DNA from: Whitmania pigra | Lineage: Eukaryota > Annelida > Clitellata > Hirudinida > Haemopidae | Reading direction: 5' to 3' | Assembly (NCBI GenBank): GCA_021613335.1 | Contig: JAJTWR010000088.1 | Coordinates: 84,132-148,131 of the forward strand | DNA: 64,000 nucleotides | Shown here: positions 24,920 through 38,700 of the stretch, piece after piece | How the letters are laid out: every line of letters begins with the position of its first letter | Position numbering within the stretch: the stretch's first letter is position 1 | The notes under the pieces: model-generated | What the model was told of the DNA's origin: nothing | Database searches by the model: none | What the model saw: the letters and a program-made list of their open reading frames with translations, nothing else | Position numbers and translations under genes: made by a program

Positions 24920-26393
24920 ATTATAGCTTTTCTCTTTCTATAAATGACAACATTTGGCTTTCTAGGTCGCTGATCCCCGGATTACTTCAATCTAATAAAA
25001 AAATTAGTATAAGTGCAATGCTTCAATGCTTAGAATTAACATTTTCACTACATTATAATGTATGTATTTATTAAGTGCTACAATAACAAGGACAACTAAC
25101 ACAAATTAGGGTTTAACGAAAACAGTAAGAAAATGATGTGATGCTGAGAGCGATAATCTCTTATGTAAATGTAAATGTTTAGAATAAAACAAAATAATAA
25201 CTTAGATAAAAACTATTTTGAAATTGCTCCACTTTTTCATAAAAAAATATTTGGTGATAAATATTATAATTAATAGTTTTGAAATGTGGATAAAATATTA
25301 CTTCATCACTTTTTAATTAATGATTTAAAATGAATGAAAATGTCACTATATATATAAATATATATATGTATATTATTTGACATATTTAATTTTTGTAATT
25401 GCATCAATTGACTTTATTACTCCTTTTCCATACTAAACAATTCTATAAAATAGATGGCATCGTAAATAAAGGTCTAAGTATTTTTAATAAAAAACAAATA
25501 TCATATATTTTAGCAAACATTCGCAGAACAAATAACATGTAAACTTTCAAATACATGCAGTTTTTAAAATTTCATTAAGAAGATCATAATATTCATCATG
25601 ATATGGCCTAAAATGATTTTCTTTCGTGCCTCTTCCATTGTAGGTGAGTTGCCTCTGTTATCCAACGCTGTTAAATAATGCAAAATGAATACATTTAATT
25701 CACCAAATATTTTTATATAGAGGCAGATTTTTCATCGTATGGCTTCACTAAGTAGTTCGGAACAATTAGCAATACAGACTTTGAAAAACAAAGAGAAGCA
25801 ATAAAGTTAACAATTTTCATTAATTTGCATTAATATGCTTTCACGCCTTACATTGGTTATGGCTTAACTCATATATTCCGAGCGAATGATTGCATTTTCT
25901 TGCTGTTTTACTACTGAGCTAATTATAACATTTGCCTAGTTTAGTCTTTTAGAGCTAATTGCATCAACTATTGTCAATAACTAATGTCGTACTTTCCGTT
26001 CTTATTCCGACATAATTCGGAATATATTAATATATATTAATAATATATTGCAATGGTGAAAAACCTTAAGTTGCTATGTCAAAAATTATACAAAGCTTTT
26101 TTAATGTAATAGTTGTAAACTTTAGAAACGTCTTCTTACAGGAGTTAGAATTATTAGAAGCATGAATTAACCATATTAACTTTAAGCACTCATTTTTTTT
26201 ATATAATAACAAAAGAGTATTTCGACATGCAAGTTGACTCAGAGGGTAGCGTTCCTGAGAACGACGGTAAGAGACATAGTCGATAAGTGTCGTGTTCGCA
26301 ACCCAGCTTGCACCGCCAATGGGATGCGGCTCTGTACAAATACTTGAGCGCCACAGACACATAAACCTACTATTGTTATTATTATTACTATTA
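24920..26393. other. 3' flank of the protease cluster; AT-rich, one SINE-like copy
   Basis: About 25570-25690 resembles about 35170-35290, at the same place downstream of the next paralogue, so the tandem duplication carried 3' flank. It includes a cgctgttaaata motif. Mostly AT-rich, with a TATA repeat near 25345-25375. Confidence 0.45.
26225..26345 (+). repeat. tRNA-derived SINE-like copy (divergent)
   Basis: A-box-like tgactcagagggtagcg and, about 60 bases on, B-box-like gtgttcgcaaccc, followed by cttgcaccgccaatgggat and a short ATT-rich tail. It resembles the SINE at 39770-39962 mainly in the promoter part. Confidence 0.5.
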
Positions 26394-29300
26394 TTATTTT
26401 ATTATTCTTATTACATTAAAAGATGATATACCCTGGTAAATGATGTCAGCATAATGGTCGACTCTAACAAAAAGGTTGTTTGAACAAATCAAGTTGTTGT
26501 CAAATTTCATGAAAGATATGGCAATTCCAACTTGTGTCCATATTCCGTTTTCATCTTTGCACACTAAAGGACCTCCACTGTCTTCCTGCATGTGGGAACA
26601 TTTAAACAAATTGCTTTAATTAAAACTCATGTCTTAAAATCAAGCATATTTATTAGTGAAATTATTATGATACCATGCAATTATTTATTTCAGTTGACGA
26701 AGGCACTGAACCGGCACATATTACATGATATTGATTTAATGAGGCTTCAAAATGAGGAATCTCAGAGCCCACTTGGCTGGACAGCTCGTTTTTGCATTCC
26801 TGAGTTGTCATCAGGTTCATTCTACCTTGCTGTAAGTGCTCTGTCGGAGAATTTTCTGAAATAATTTAAACGTTGCAATTTGATTTGATGAACTGCCTGA
26901 TATCACAAAAAGGGATGCTAAAACATTTCACAAACGTCGGTCAATATGCCCAAAACCAGTCATAATGCAATGCTGAAAAGACATCAACTCTGTATCCTCC
27001 AATATTCCGCTAGGCAAGCAAATTGGCCTGATAAATTGTGTAAAGACAATTGGCGACTTCAGTTTGATTAAGGCTACGTCATTTTCTTGATAGAAGGTTT
27101 TTGATCCATATTCAGGATGCTTAATAATGAAGGAAGCATACAATTTTTGTTGGTATGGATCGTTAAGCGTGACTGAACCAACTTTTACGTATACAAAATA
27201 TTTTACTGCATCCCTGCACAAAATAATGTAATAAGAACGTGTAAAGTCTGGACAATATCGCATCTTAATTAATGTTACTGACTGAAGGCAGTGAGCAGCT
27301 GTGAGAATCCAACTATCACTAATGATACTTCCTCCACAAATGTGTTGTCCTAAATGAAATATCTGAACATGCCATGGCCAAGCTCCTGGTTTTGCGTTTT
27401 TTCCGTTGATTATATATCTTCCGTAGTTTTCATATGTAGACTCGCTTGCACGTGTTCCGCAAAGACTTGACGAATTGACTTCTGCTTAATAAATGGTCAT
27501 TAAAAAAAATACTTTAGTTACACATTATATGAGAAGAAATTTGGAACAATATGTTTTAATTGCATAACATGGAATATTAAAAGATTATTATTAAAAAACA
27601 ATAAATTGTTAAAATATTTTAAATCGTGAGCCGTGTAGTTCAGTAGCTTTAAATGAAGAAAAAACATATTCTTACATTTCATTATAATATTTATTTTTAT
27701 TGAACATCAAACTGAAGGGCCCTTTAGACCACTAATACAAATCTGTACAATTTACACGCAAAAAGAACAACACAAGCTCCTAATGGCAAGGATAATCAGG
27801 TATATTTTAGGAAACTATTAAAGTCAAAGTCGCGTATTAGCACATTAAAACGAGAAATTGTATTTGAGTGTAAGACTATTATTATCTTTGCGTTAATATG
27901 ATAATGATAGTAATCGTAATGATAATTTTATCATTAAGGGAGCCATAAATAATGCATGGACCTTTTAAGGAGACTGATATTGAAATTAAATCAAGTTTAA
28001 AAATAAAGCAATTAATATTAAACTAGTTTAAATTTACCTTGTTTTTCGCACTGAATTTTTACGTATGTTTTGGAAATACAGCTAAATCTGCAAACAATAA
28101 ACTTTTATAATATAATTACATATAATATTGAAGCGATAAATATTAAAAATTGAACATTAAGTTAAATAATATAAAGAAATGAGAATCAATTCAGTTAACT
28201 GCAATAATATTATTGATATTTTACGAGACCAAAGAATTACAACTCTTTGCTAAAAGACTGCATGCTTGGTAAGTGATCCGCTGGATGCATGATTGTCAGG
28301 ACTTTATCTGGTGCTTCATCTAAGTGAGCATATTCTGTCGTCAAGTAAAGGCTGTTTGTCGATAAAAGAAGGTGTAGTTGAATTGCTGATGTTAATATTA
28401 TGGCTTAAGTCGAAATGCATGACTGAATTCTTAGATTTTTTATTTAATTTGTAATAATCAGTGTAAGTGTACTTTTTTATGATAATACCAAAAACACTGT
28501 CATAATTTGTATACCTTCTGTGTTGTCTACAAACACCATAACTGTAATCTAATTTCCAATTCTTTGAGCATACATAATATGAATTTCCTTCGTAAGTAGC
28601 CTTCAAGAATACACTACCCATATCCAAATTCACAGAAACTGCATAACAATGGTAAATAATTTGTTTAAATTATATTATGTAAAGTAAGGTTTCTCACAGC
28701 ATCCATGTTCATCAGATAAGTCAGGACAGTCGTATTGCCCGTCACAGCGCTCAGTTTTGGGGATGCAGTAATTTCTCTTAGCACATTTAAACATATTTCC
28801 TGGGCAAATTCCTTATTTAAAAGAAAATCTTTAAACGTCAGGGTTATTATGAAAAAGATTAATAATTAAATCGCCAAATAATTTACTGCAAGTAGGAGCT
28901 TCGTCTTCTGCATTCGGACAGTCGTCGGTACCGTCACATATCCAGTCTTGATGTATACAATCTCCTCCTCTACACTTATATTCGTCTGACAGACAGTCTG
29001 TATGATTTTTTTGTGTTTCAGTTGTTTCTGAAAAAATGTGTTGAGACTTTGTAAGGTTTGCTCAGGAGTTAAATTTCTTTAGAAATATTTAAATCTTAAA
29101 AATTGGTGGCCATGAGAAATATTCGGTGTTATTATATTCGGTATATTAGCATACTATCATAAAATGCCTTGTGGGCGTGTAATTTGTTCCTCGCAAATAT
29201 TAAATCGTCGCTGAATCAATTACAAACTATTGCTTCAACACTTTTGCAACCGTTCTCCGATGAGAAGCCAAAATATTTCAGTGAATTTATCGAGAGTTGC

Positions 29301-32300
29301 ACATTGAAGAAATAGTGATGGCATAACTAAACAATGGATCTTCATGAAATATGCATAAGTGACCGATGTCAAAAATACATTAAGTTAGACGACATAAATT
29401 AACATCATGTTATAAGGACATAAAAAAAGTCAGCCTTCAAGAATCGGAAACAGAATCAGGGAGAGCCCGAGAAAAAAAAAACCGATTCCTCAGCGGGTCC
29501 GTTAAAAACCGCGAAAAATTCAAGAATTAATTGAAGCCGAGAAAAATTGGTGTAGATTTCTAGACCTAAACTTAAATATAATGTAAGATAAATCTCGTAC
29601 TTTTCGCTTTTGCAAGACGAATTATAAAAATTTTGGCAATGACCAATTAACGATTTCGCTGCCAAATAATATTATTTTCTAATACAATTAATTTCTTCTA
29701 AGAAATTCAGTTGTATTTAACCTGTTGGATCTTCCTTGGAAAAAATCTCCACCTCGCATAGTATCAGCCATTTCTTTTTTTTTAAGCCGTGTTTCTTAAT
29801 CGTTACGTAAAGACCAAATAAGGGCTTCTTGCATGTTATCAGGGCAAAATTTTCTGAAATGCATCAAAGTAAGAATATTATCAACTGCGTTCATCTACAA
29901 AGTTCTATAAAAATAACTCAAAGTTTAACTTGATTGATGAAGCGATACATCGCACAATTTAAATGTTTAACTGGTTATCTCAGCGTACTCTTGCTTAATT
30001 TGGAAATAACATCTTATTTGGTTAAGTATAAAAATATAAAGAATATCACAGTGCTTTGGTAAATAAATTTTTAAAATTAAAAAAGTACAAATTGTTGAAA
30101 TATATTAAGTCGTACTTTGTAATTCAGTAGTTATATATGAAGCTAAACCACATTCGTACATCTCCTCATAACGGTAACCTTTGGAGATATATACGGCTAT
30201 TTGGCGATAGTCACTTTGCCCTGCAAATTTACGTTAGAAATTAAAAGTTATGCTGTACTGACAAAGAAGCATGAATTAACTTTGTAATTATTTAGCATAA
30301 CCTGGGATCCGGGAACTAGTAAGTTTTAGAGTAAGTTTATTAAGCAAGTATTCAGTTAACGGAACTGAATAATTGAAGGTAAGAGTTTAAGGAATTGAGG
30401 TACTTAGAAGATGCCAATGGATATTTGGGCTTCTAAGTTGTTTGGATTCTCGCTGAGTGTATGGTGAATATCGAGAAACTTTTCTGTAGAAATATTAGAT
30501 ACCACGTGCCAGACAAAGATACCAAATATAATGAATTATAAATTTAATTATTTTAGCAATATAAACTTAATTAATTTCTAAGTTTACAACAATATTTTGG
30601 GGCTCCGAAGATGGAGGATAGTTCAAATTATAGTTTTGTAAATACCTCACAATGAATCTTATATTGCATTCATTATCCCATGGTATCCAATATTCTAACA
30701 TTCCTATTTTCATAACTAATCATGCAAGCGATTATTACGCAATAGTTGTCACTAGAGTTATTACCAATATTACCAATAGGAATCGACCGGGGAGATAAGT
30801 TATTTTATTAACTTGGGATTGGTTTAGGTCTAGTGTCTACTTTTCTAATTAAATATTAATTAATTAATTGCACATTGCAAAGACAAAAATTATTATTTTT
30901 TAAACAAAAATATATCCAAAACAATTGCTGCGGTGACCTATTTCAGATCTCGACCAACTAGAATGAGCGCTTATGAGTTTATTAAAATAATATTTTAACC
31001 ATTATCATCGTATGCAAAACTTGACCAATTGAAATAATTCAATCTAGCCTGAGATGTTTGGTGTAAAATATACATTAACGTCGGTAATGTAGTAACTTCT
31101 ATCCAGAATTATAACCAGCCATGCAACTTCTTGGTTGTATACTGTTATTAAAGCACAAGATGTCAGGTTATTGTCGACTACCAATGCTGAACGTCTGTCG
31201 GACAACAAGCCGCTATGAAAAGTCGGCCTCTTAAAAGCCAGGTTTACTAAAATGTAATATTTTTGAATAAATTTTATTTAATCACTAATTTAACAGCCAT
31301 TTATTTTATATTGAATTAATTTTTTATATTACAAAATATAAACCGGTTTTCTTATCAGCATTTATAAAGATTTCACAAAGAACTAGCAAGTTCTTCCTTA
31401 TTCCTCCAATTCTTTTTATAGTAACAAACTGGCCGACTTTAGGTTCAACACAATTTAAATGAATATGGCCCGCTAAATGTTAAAATAAGATAATCATTTT
31501 AGGTTACAGAATATGCAAATTAGTAATTATTATGATTTATTTGTGACACGTGAATTTCTTTTAGGTGTAGGTTAACTTCTGAGAAGATGCATCATATTGT
31601 TAAAATAGCAGCATTATCAGTTTCGTAAAATATACTTCTTGCAATATTTAACATTAATTATCATTAAATCATAATGATTCTCAATTGTTTATTCTAATAT
31701 TATTTTAACCCACAAACTAACTTTTAATCTTAACAACCTAACTTTTAATCTTAACAACCTAACTGAATCTACAAAATGTATTTAAAGTGTTTTGAAGTAA
31801 AATTATTAAAGAATTAACACAAGGCAAATTGAAAAAAATAAACAAAGATTAAATTTCATCATAAGCATTCAGCTTTTTTTACAATGAAATTTAAGTATAT
31901 CAATGTTAACAAACCACGGACATCATCACATTTCCTAAAGCATTTATTTGAGCTCTCTGTTACATTAAAATATTCTAAATTCCATATTGGGCAAAAAATG
32001 AGCAGACCGTAAATGAACTCACTAGAATGTGGATGAAAGCGACGTTTAATAGAGTTGCACAACTGTTCTTCAAAATTATGAGAATCCTTTGAAATGTAGA
32101 CGTTCAAATTGTTCATGAAAACTATGAGAAAAATGAAAATTATGAGAATCCTTTGTAGACGTTCAAATAGTTTATCTTTATCATATAACAATTTTTTATT
32201 GCATTTGCATAAACTGATCAAAATTATATTAATACAATTGTATTCCTGAAAGGACGCATAGCATACCTGATTCGACTTAATGACTGTTATAATTATTTAC

Positions 32301-33705
32301 TAACTCTCTATTTATTCAGTTATACTTTACTCAATAGTACATTTATGCATCAATTTACTCTATCATGCATGGATACAATGCAGTTTACAAACATGTAAAT
32401 GGAAATATTAACAAACCTGAGAAATTAATGGCAAAGTTGATGCTCAGGTCAGTAATGTTGTAAAGTCTGTCGAGTTTTACGCGCCACCATGGATGTTCTG
32501 TCGATGATTCTCCTTCTGCAACAGAACATGTTTTCGTGTTGCCATCGATTGCAAGCCTTGACGTGGCATTTACAGCAGTTTTACTCTGATATGTCCTAGA
32601 ATTAACTAGGTTTACTGAAAATTAAAAAGGTCAATCGTATAGTTCTCCGTAGTCCAACGTCATTAAATTTATTTTATATCTAGTTAAACTAAGAAATATA
32701 TGTTTAGAAATTTGTCATGCTTTAATAAAAAGTTTAAAATGGTAATCATAAAACTATTTTTAATAATTTTATTAATTTTAAAAATGGGTAAACATAAATT
32801 AACATTTAGTATTGATAATAAGTAGTGATTTGGATGGCATATTAACCCATATATGTCTGGCTTCAGTTTAACCTATATCCTGTTGGCGTCAGTTTAAACT
32901 GACGTTGGTAAAACATTGGATTTCTGGACAATGATTAACTCAATCCATTTTGTTAAATTTTAAGTTTATTCGGTAGATACCAATGATGTCTTAAATCACA
33001 TTTTCGTGAAGTTTAAATTGAAGGCCGCATTGGACCATCCAGAGCACTCAGCAATGCTGTGCTGCACCTGGATTGCAAGGGTCCTTGCATGCCAGAAATG
33101 AAATGTTGGGTTGCATCCAGGTTGTTCCAAAGCATACCGTTATAATTACGTTGAACTGAATTTAGGTGACGACATTTGGTGATTTTCTAAACATTTTATA
33201 ATGTACTAATATATATACTATATATATATATATATTATATATATTATTAATAAAATATTAATTAAAAAAACATTACATTTAAACAATAAACATCAAATTT
33301 ACTTGTTTGTTCGTTAAATTAAGTTTTGTAATTGTCAAATCATAAATAACTGCCGTAGAATTTTTTTAGAAATTTTTTGTATTGTAGAATGATTTATACC
33401 GTAAAAGAAAAACACCCTATCCTTCGCGGTTGGCGTCAGTTTAAACTGCTGGTCACATTTCTGAACACACTGGGCAGAGTTTGGCAATTAAATGTTTTAA
33501 AATATTTATTACATTGTTTTCATGTCTAGAGCGATGCAATTAATTACATAAAATTATAAAGTTTCGTTTTCTTTTGCTTAATTAATTTTGAATGTTAAGT
33601 TTTTAATGTTTCCTGAAAAAAAAACCAACAACATAGTTCAGACTTACCGCTCACAAATGATGCTTGCCCAACTGCTAATAAAATAACGCATAGCGCGCCC
33701 AACAT
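26394..33705 (-). CDS. FTP-FTP-LDLa-LDLa-SRCR-trypsin mosaic protease, gene 1 (Gly193Glu)
   Basis: Sixteen exons: 33648-33705, 32417-32614, 32023-32121, 31344-31472, 31049-31246, 30116-30220, 29722-29853, 28887-29027, 28698-28811, 28515-28638, 28244-28351, 28038-28087, 27283-27481, 26936-27213, 26674-26855, 26394-26585; 768 aa, frame closed. Signal peptide MLGALCVILLAVGQA; fucolectin-type (FTP) domains about 20-161 and 162-306, each with a WW or WL strand and an L(V/I)LCEV end; LDLa at about 310-352 and 355-390; SRCR-like 391-485; S1 domain 486-768. His549 (LTAAHC), Asp in NDVALIKL and Ser708 are present, but the active-site loop reads CMEDSGGP: Glu replaces the oxyanion-hole Gly193. Secreted; probably weakly active or inactive. 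Exon 5 ends in a GC donor. Confidence 0.92.
27690..27865 (-). mobile_element. LINE 3' end
   Basis: Minus strand reads TISRFNVLIRDFDFNSFLKY then stop, followed by a 3' UTR with ggcccttcagtttgatg. Same family as 39255-41030 and 62600-62885. It lies in intron 12 of the protease gene. Confidence 0.7.
29030..29720. other. Long intron, nothing recognised
   Basis: Intron between FTP2 and the first LDLa of gene 1. A 69-codon open minus-strand frame at 29456-29665 has no recognisable domain. Confidence 0.4.
32887..32904. repeat. 18-bp perfect palindrome, repeated once
   Basis: cgtcagtttaaactgacg, inside intron 1 of gene 1. The 20-mer gttggcgtcagtttaaactg occurs here (32882-32901) and again at 33429-33448. 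It could mark ends of a small transposon, but no target duplication was found. Confidence 0.5.
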
Positions 33706-33770
33706 TTTTATTTACTAAACTTCATTAACTAAAGCATTAGCAGCAATAACAGACATGATATAATCGATGT

Positions 33771-33791
33771 GTTTTTATCATTGACAAATTA
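33771..33791 (-). promoter_or_regulatory. Shared upstream block, gene 1
   Basis: gtttttatcattgacaaatta (minus strand ...TTTGTCAATGATAAAAAC), 66 bases before the ATG. The identical 21-mer lies 42 bases before the ATG of gene 2. The ATGATAAAAAC core could act as a TATA-like or GATA site; this is inference from conservation in otherwise diverged flanks. Confidence 0.45.
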
Positions 33792-34229
33792 GGGTTATTA
33801 AGGTCTCTTTTCTGCCAATAAAAGTTGTTTGAAGATAAGGCTAAAAAATCTAAAAGTTCATTTATTATAAACCTATCAATATTTAATCGGCACACATTAG
33901 TTCAGCAATTATTGAAACTTTGTTAATGATAACATTTTAATTGACAATAAGTCAAACATCAAAAACACAATATCTCATTCAAAATTTAATTAATTTATTA
34001 TCTAAAATTCCAAAGGCAGAGGATGAAAGTTGCTAAAAATTATTACCAGGATTGATCTTAATTTATCAGAGAGATTTCGAGATACCAGAGATAAATAAGA
34101 TAATTAATTATATAAATAAATTTAAGATATAAACCTCATTTTGAGTGACACGATTGACACAGCTGAGCAAATGAACATTGTTTTAAAAATACTCAAGCGA
34201 ATTGTAAAACCTAAATTAATTGAATACTA

Positions 34230-34654
34230 AAATACTCATTGTCCTTCCTCGTCGGAATAAACTGCAACTCACTTCTACAAGGCACTTCCGCCTTCCTTAT
34301 CCTTTCCCTTCAGCGCAACCAAAACATTCTAGCAAAATTGGTCCTTCTTGATCATAGCTCCGAGTCCCTGATGCAACTGCACTGGTTGGCTTTACCCGCC
34401 GCAACATTTATCAAATATCTTTCATCACGTATCACACTTTAACCAATTCCAATCCATTCTATCTCAACCATCTCATTCACCGCCACCAAATCTCTAATTA
34501 ACTTGGTTCATCATCTGCTATTCATCTTTACCAACTAGTCCAAATATCATCTATTGTCAACCGAAACTTTTCTCTTGACTTTCCCTCCGGACCAGTCTGA
34601 CTCATATTTCGGTTGCCACACTCGAGTTCTCCAAGCATCAGCTAAAGACCCATC

Positions 34655-34660
<6 letters not shown>
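34230..34660 (+). mobile_element. L2-like LINE fragment
   Basis: Decayed RT C-terminal part: NILAKLVLLDHSSESLMQLH then WLALPAATFIKYLSSRITL (compare the usual 'LHWLPV..RI.YK'), NPFYLNHLI and a final HQLKTHPN. It abuts the microsatellite at 34655. Confidence 0.7.
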
Positions 34661-35066
<406 letters not shown>

Positions 35067-35776
35067 TCTATAAGACTTCAAGACAAAACGAACAACGAAC
35101 ATCATATATTCGAGCACCAAGATCCAAACGACAAATAACAAGCTTTCAAAAATAACTAGTTATCTTAAAGATCACAGTATGCATCATGAAAATTAATGTG
35201 CCTGTGATGACTTTCTTTTGCTTTCCTTCCACTGCAGTGGAACTGCTTCCTTTTTCCATCGCTGTTAAATATTTAATTATTAAAATGAAGACGTTTAACT
35301 GCTTGTCTAATTTCCTATGTATTACTTTTGTATTAGAGTTTGAACAACTAAAGTAATTTTGATTCGTCTAACCACAGAAAAGTCTTAAAGGTTGATGATT
35401 GCTATTATTTTAATAATAATGACAACTGACTCGTTCTAAACGCATTGTTCATATGTTACTATCACGTTACAAGCCAATGATCACAGTTTCTAAATAAATA
35501 AATACTATGTAAAATAATAGCAAGATAATGATATTTTTTGTACAGTTTGTACAACCATGAAAAAATTCTATTGTCAACCACATACCTGTCTCAAACATAT
35601 TCTTGTATATTACAAATAACTCCATAAGTGGTTCATAATGGTCTTACAATATACATATTTATATCCCGAAAAGCGCAAAAAGCTAAGAGTTTATTTTATT
35701 AGCTGCAAATCTTAGTAAATTACGTCTGCTTTGTGAATTTAAAATGAAATGATGCATTAATAGTAATAATAAAGGT

Positions 35777-38700
35777 CTATATGGGTTGTATCTGATTTGA
35801 TCCTAACGACAAATAATGCCACTCAATACCTCTGTAAATCTCGTCTAAATAATGGTCGACTCTAAGAAAGAGGTTGTTTGAGCAAATCACGTTGGTGTCA
35901 AACTTTAAAAAAGATTTAGCAATTCCAACTTGTGTCCATATTCCGTTTTCATTTTTGCACACTAAAGCACTGCCACTATCTCCCTGCATTAAAACTCATG
36001 TTTTGTAATTATTTACAAGTTACTACATTATAAATGTCATTAATTAATTAAAATTAAAATTATCATGATACCCGACAATTATTTATTCCATTTGTTGAAG
36101 GAACTGAACCGGCACATATCATTTTGTATTGATTTAGTGAGCCTGTATATAAATTACTGCTTTTAAAGCCCGCTTGTCTGGAAAGCTCTTTGCCGCAATC
36201 GAGATTTGTCATCAGGTTCATTCTACCTTGCTGTAAGTGATCCGGTCGAGAATTTTCTAAAATATTTTAAATTTTGCAATTTGATTTAGAACTGCTTGAT
36301 ATTACAGTATCAACATCATCTAATACGTTTCACAAACTTCGGTCAATGTGGCCAAAACCAGTCATCACGCAATGACGAAAAGACATCAACTTTGTATCAT
36401 CCAAGATTCCTTGAGGCAAGCAAATTGGCCTAATAAATTGTGAATAGATAATTGGCGACTCCAGCTTGATTAAGGCTACATCGTTTTCTTGAAAGAAAGA
36501 TTTTGGTGCATATTCAGGATGGTTAATAATGAAAGAGGCATAAATCTTTTTCTCGTGAGGATCATTAAGTACAACAGAACCAACTTTTACGAATAAGTAT
36601 GATATTGCTATATTCCTGCTTAAATTAATGTAAGAATATGTAAAATCTGAGCTTTTTTTAAATTTAATTGTTGTGGCGGACTAACTGAAGACAATGCGCT
36701 GCTGTGAGAATCCACTGTTCACTAATAATACTTCCTCCACAGATGTGTTCTCCGTAGTGGAATATCTGAACATGCCATGGCCAAGCTCCTGGTCTTGCGT
36801 TTTCTCCACTTATTATATATTTTCCGTAATTGTCAGATGGAAACTCGTTTCCACGTGTACCGCAAATACTTGATGTTTCTGTGCAATCAATTGTAACATT
36901 TGTGAAAAATAATGAGTATGATTTATCAAGTAATAAAGCAAAAATCACTTTAATTAGACATTTCGGCACGACATATTTTTAATTGCATAACACAGAAATT
37001 GACTTTTAATATGATGACATTCCCTAAACGTGGTATCACATATGATGCTAAGGTTATTTCATTAACCTTTTAAAGTTTATTGATATTGATTTTGAACGCA
37101 TTTCCTTGTAATTGTAATATGTTTAAAAATGTAAGCACATAAAACGTAACTAAACGGTGACAAAGTACTGGCGATTGAAGGAACAGGCAGAACAACATTA
37201 TGGTAATGATATTGAATTAAACTAAGTCAGCGGTTCTCAACCTTTCTGACGCCGCGACCCCCCAGGCAGCACTGCAACCAACAACAAAATTGATTGGACT
37301 AATTCACTCAATAAAATTCATTGTCGCTATTATGCCTTTCACGTTTAAATAATAGAAAATTTTGTTTAAATAAAACCCGAGACATATTGTAATGTTTCTA
37401 ATTTATTTTATAATATTATTTATGTTTTTAAACATTGGAACATTTTCAGAGAGGTGGTTGTGCTTGCTAAATTCAATATGGCAACAACCATCAAACGAGA
37501 GATCATCTACTCAGAGATGAACACAACCTTATCATATACATTTCATTTCCACAATGTACAATATCAAATCGTCTTGCTCAAAAATGACCTGGGTAAAGGT
37601 TATGTGAAAAATGTCTTTTACAAATATTTTTTTAAATATATCTTAAATTCTCAGCGACGTAGGGCGAACTCCGGCAAATCGTTAGGCGATTCCCAAGGGG
37701 GTCACAACCCACAGGTTGAGTACAGCTGGTCTAAGAGAAGCAAACAAAAATTATGCAGAAATCTCATGGCCTCTGCTACTATTGATACAAACATAAATAA
37801 ATTCAAGTCATAAAATGAAATAATTAATAATCATCTAATTTAAATTTACTTTGTTTTTCACATTGAATTTTAACGTATGATTTGGATTGACAGCTAAATC
37901 TGCATAAATCATTATTTAAGCAATAAGGATCAACAGACTAAGATAGACACAAACAATATTAAGTTAAATAATAATAATTAATGGAATTTAATTCAGGTTA
38001 ACATCAGTTACATTACAAAATATTATTCATAGTTTATAATGCAAAAAAAATACAACCCTGGACTGAAAGAATGCATGCCGGGCAATTGATCCACCCTATG
38101 TATAATATTCAAAGCTTTGTCTGATGTCAAATTAAGTTCGTGGTATTCTGTCGCCAAATGAAATCTGTCAACAAAAATCATGTAATTATAATTTAATAAG
38201 CAATAATAATAATCAACTATAAGATGAAATGTTTGATTTTTATGCTGCAACAACTAATTTGTAGGGTAGGACAATTATGAATTCTTCTGGGTTTTTTCAA
38301 AAGATTATTATAAGTACTTTTTTTAATAAATTATTTTGTCACTTATACTTGTTCAAAAATAGTATCAACGCACTGCCAAATTCATAATTATGTACCTTCT
38401 ATGTTGACTACAAACATCATAACTGTATTCTATTTTCCAATTCTGTGAACATACATGATATAAATCTCCTTTGTATGTTGCTTTCAGGAATTCACTTTCC
38501 AAACCCAAGTTCACAAAAACTGTATGAAAATGCTACATAATTTATTTAAAATAAGTTACGAAAAGTTTTTTTTTTCTCACAACATCCTTGCTCGTCAGAA
38601 AAGTCGGGACAATCGCTATGTCCATCACATCGCAGAGCATTGGCGATGCAAACATCTCTCCTTGCACATTTAAAATCAATCGCTTCGCATCGTCCTTATT

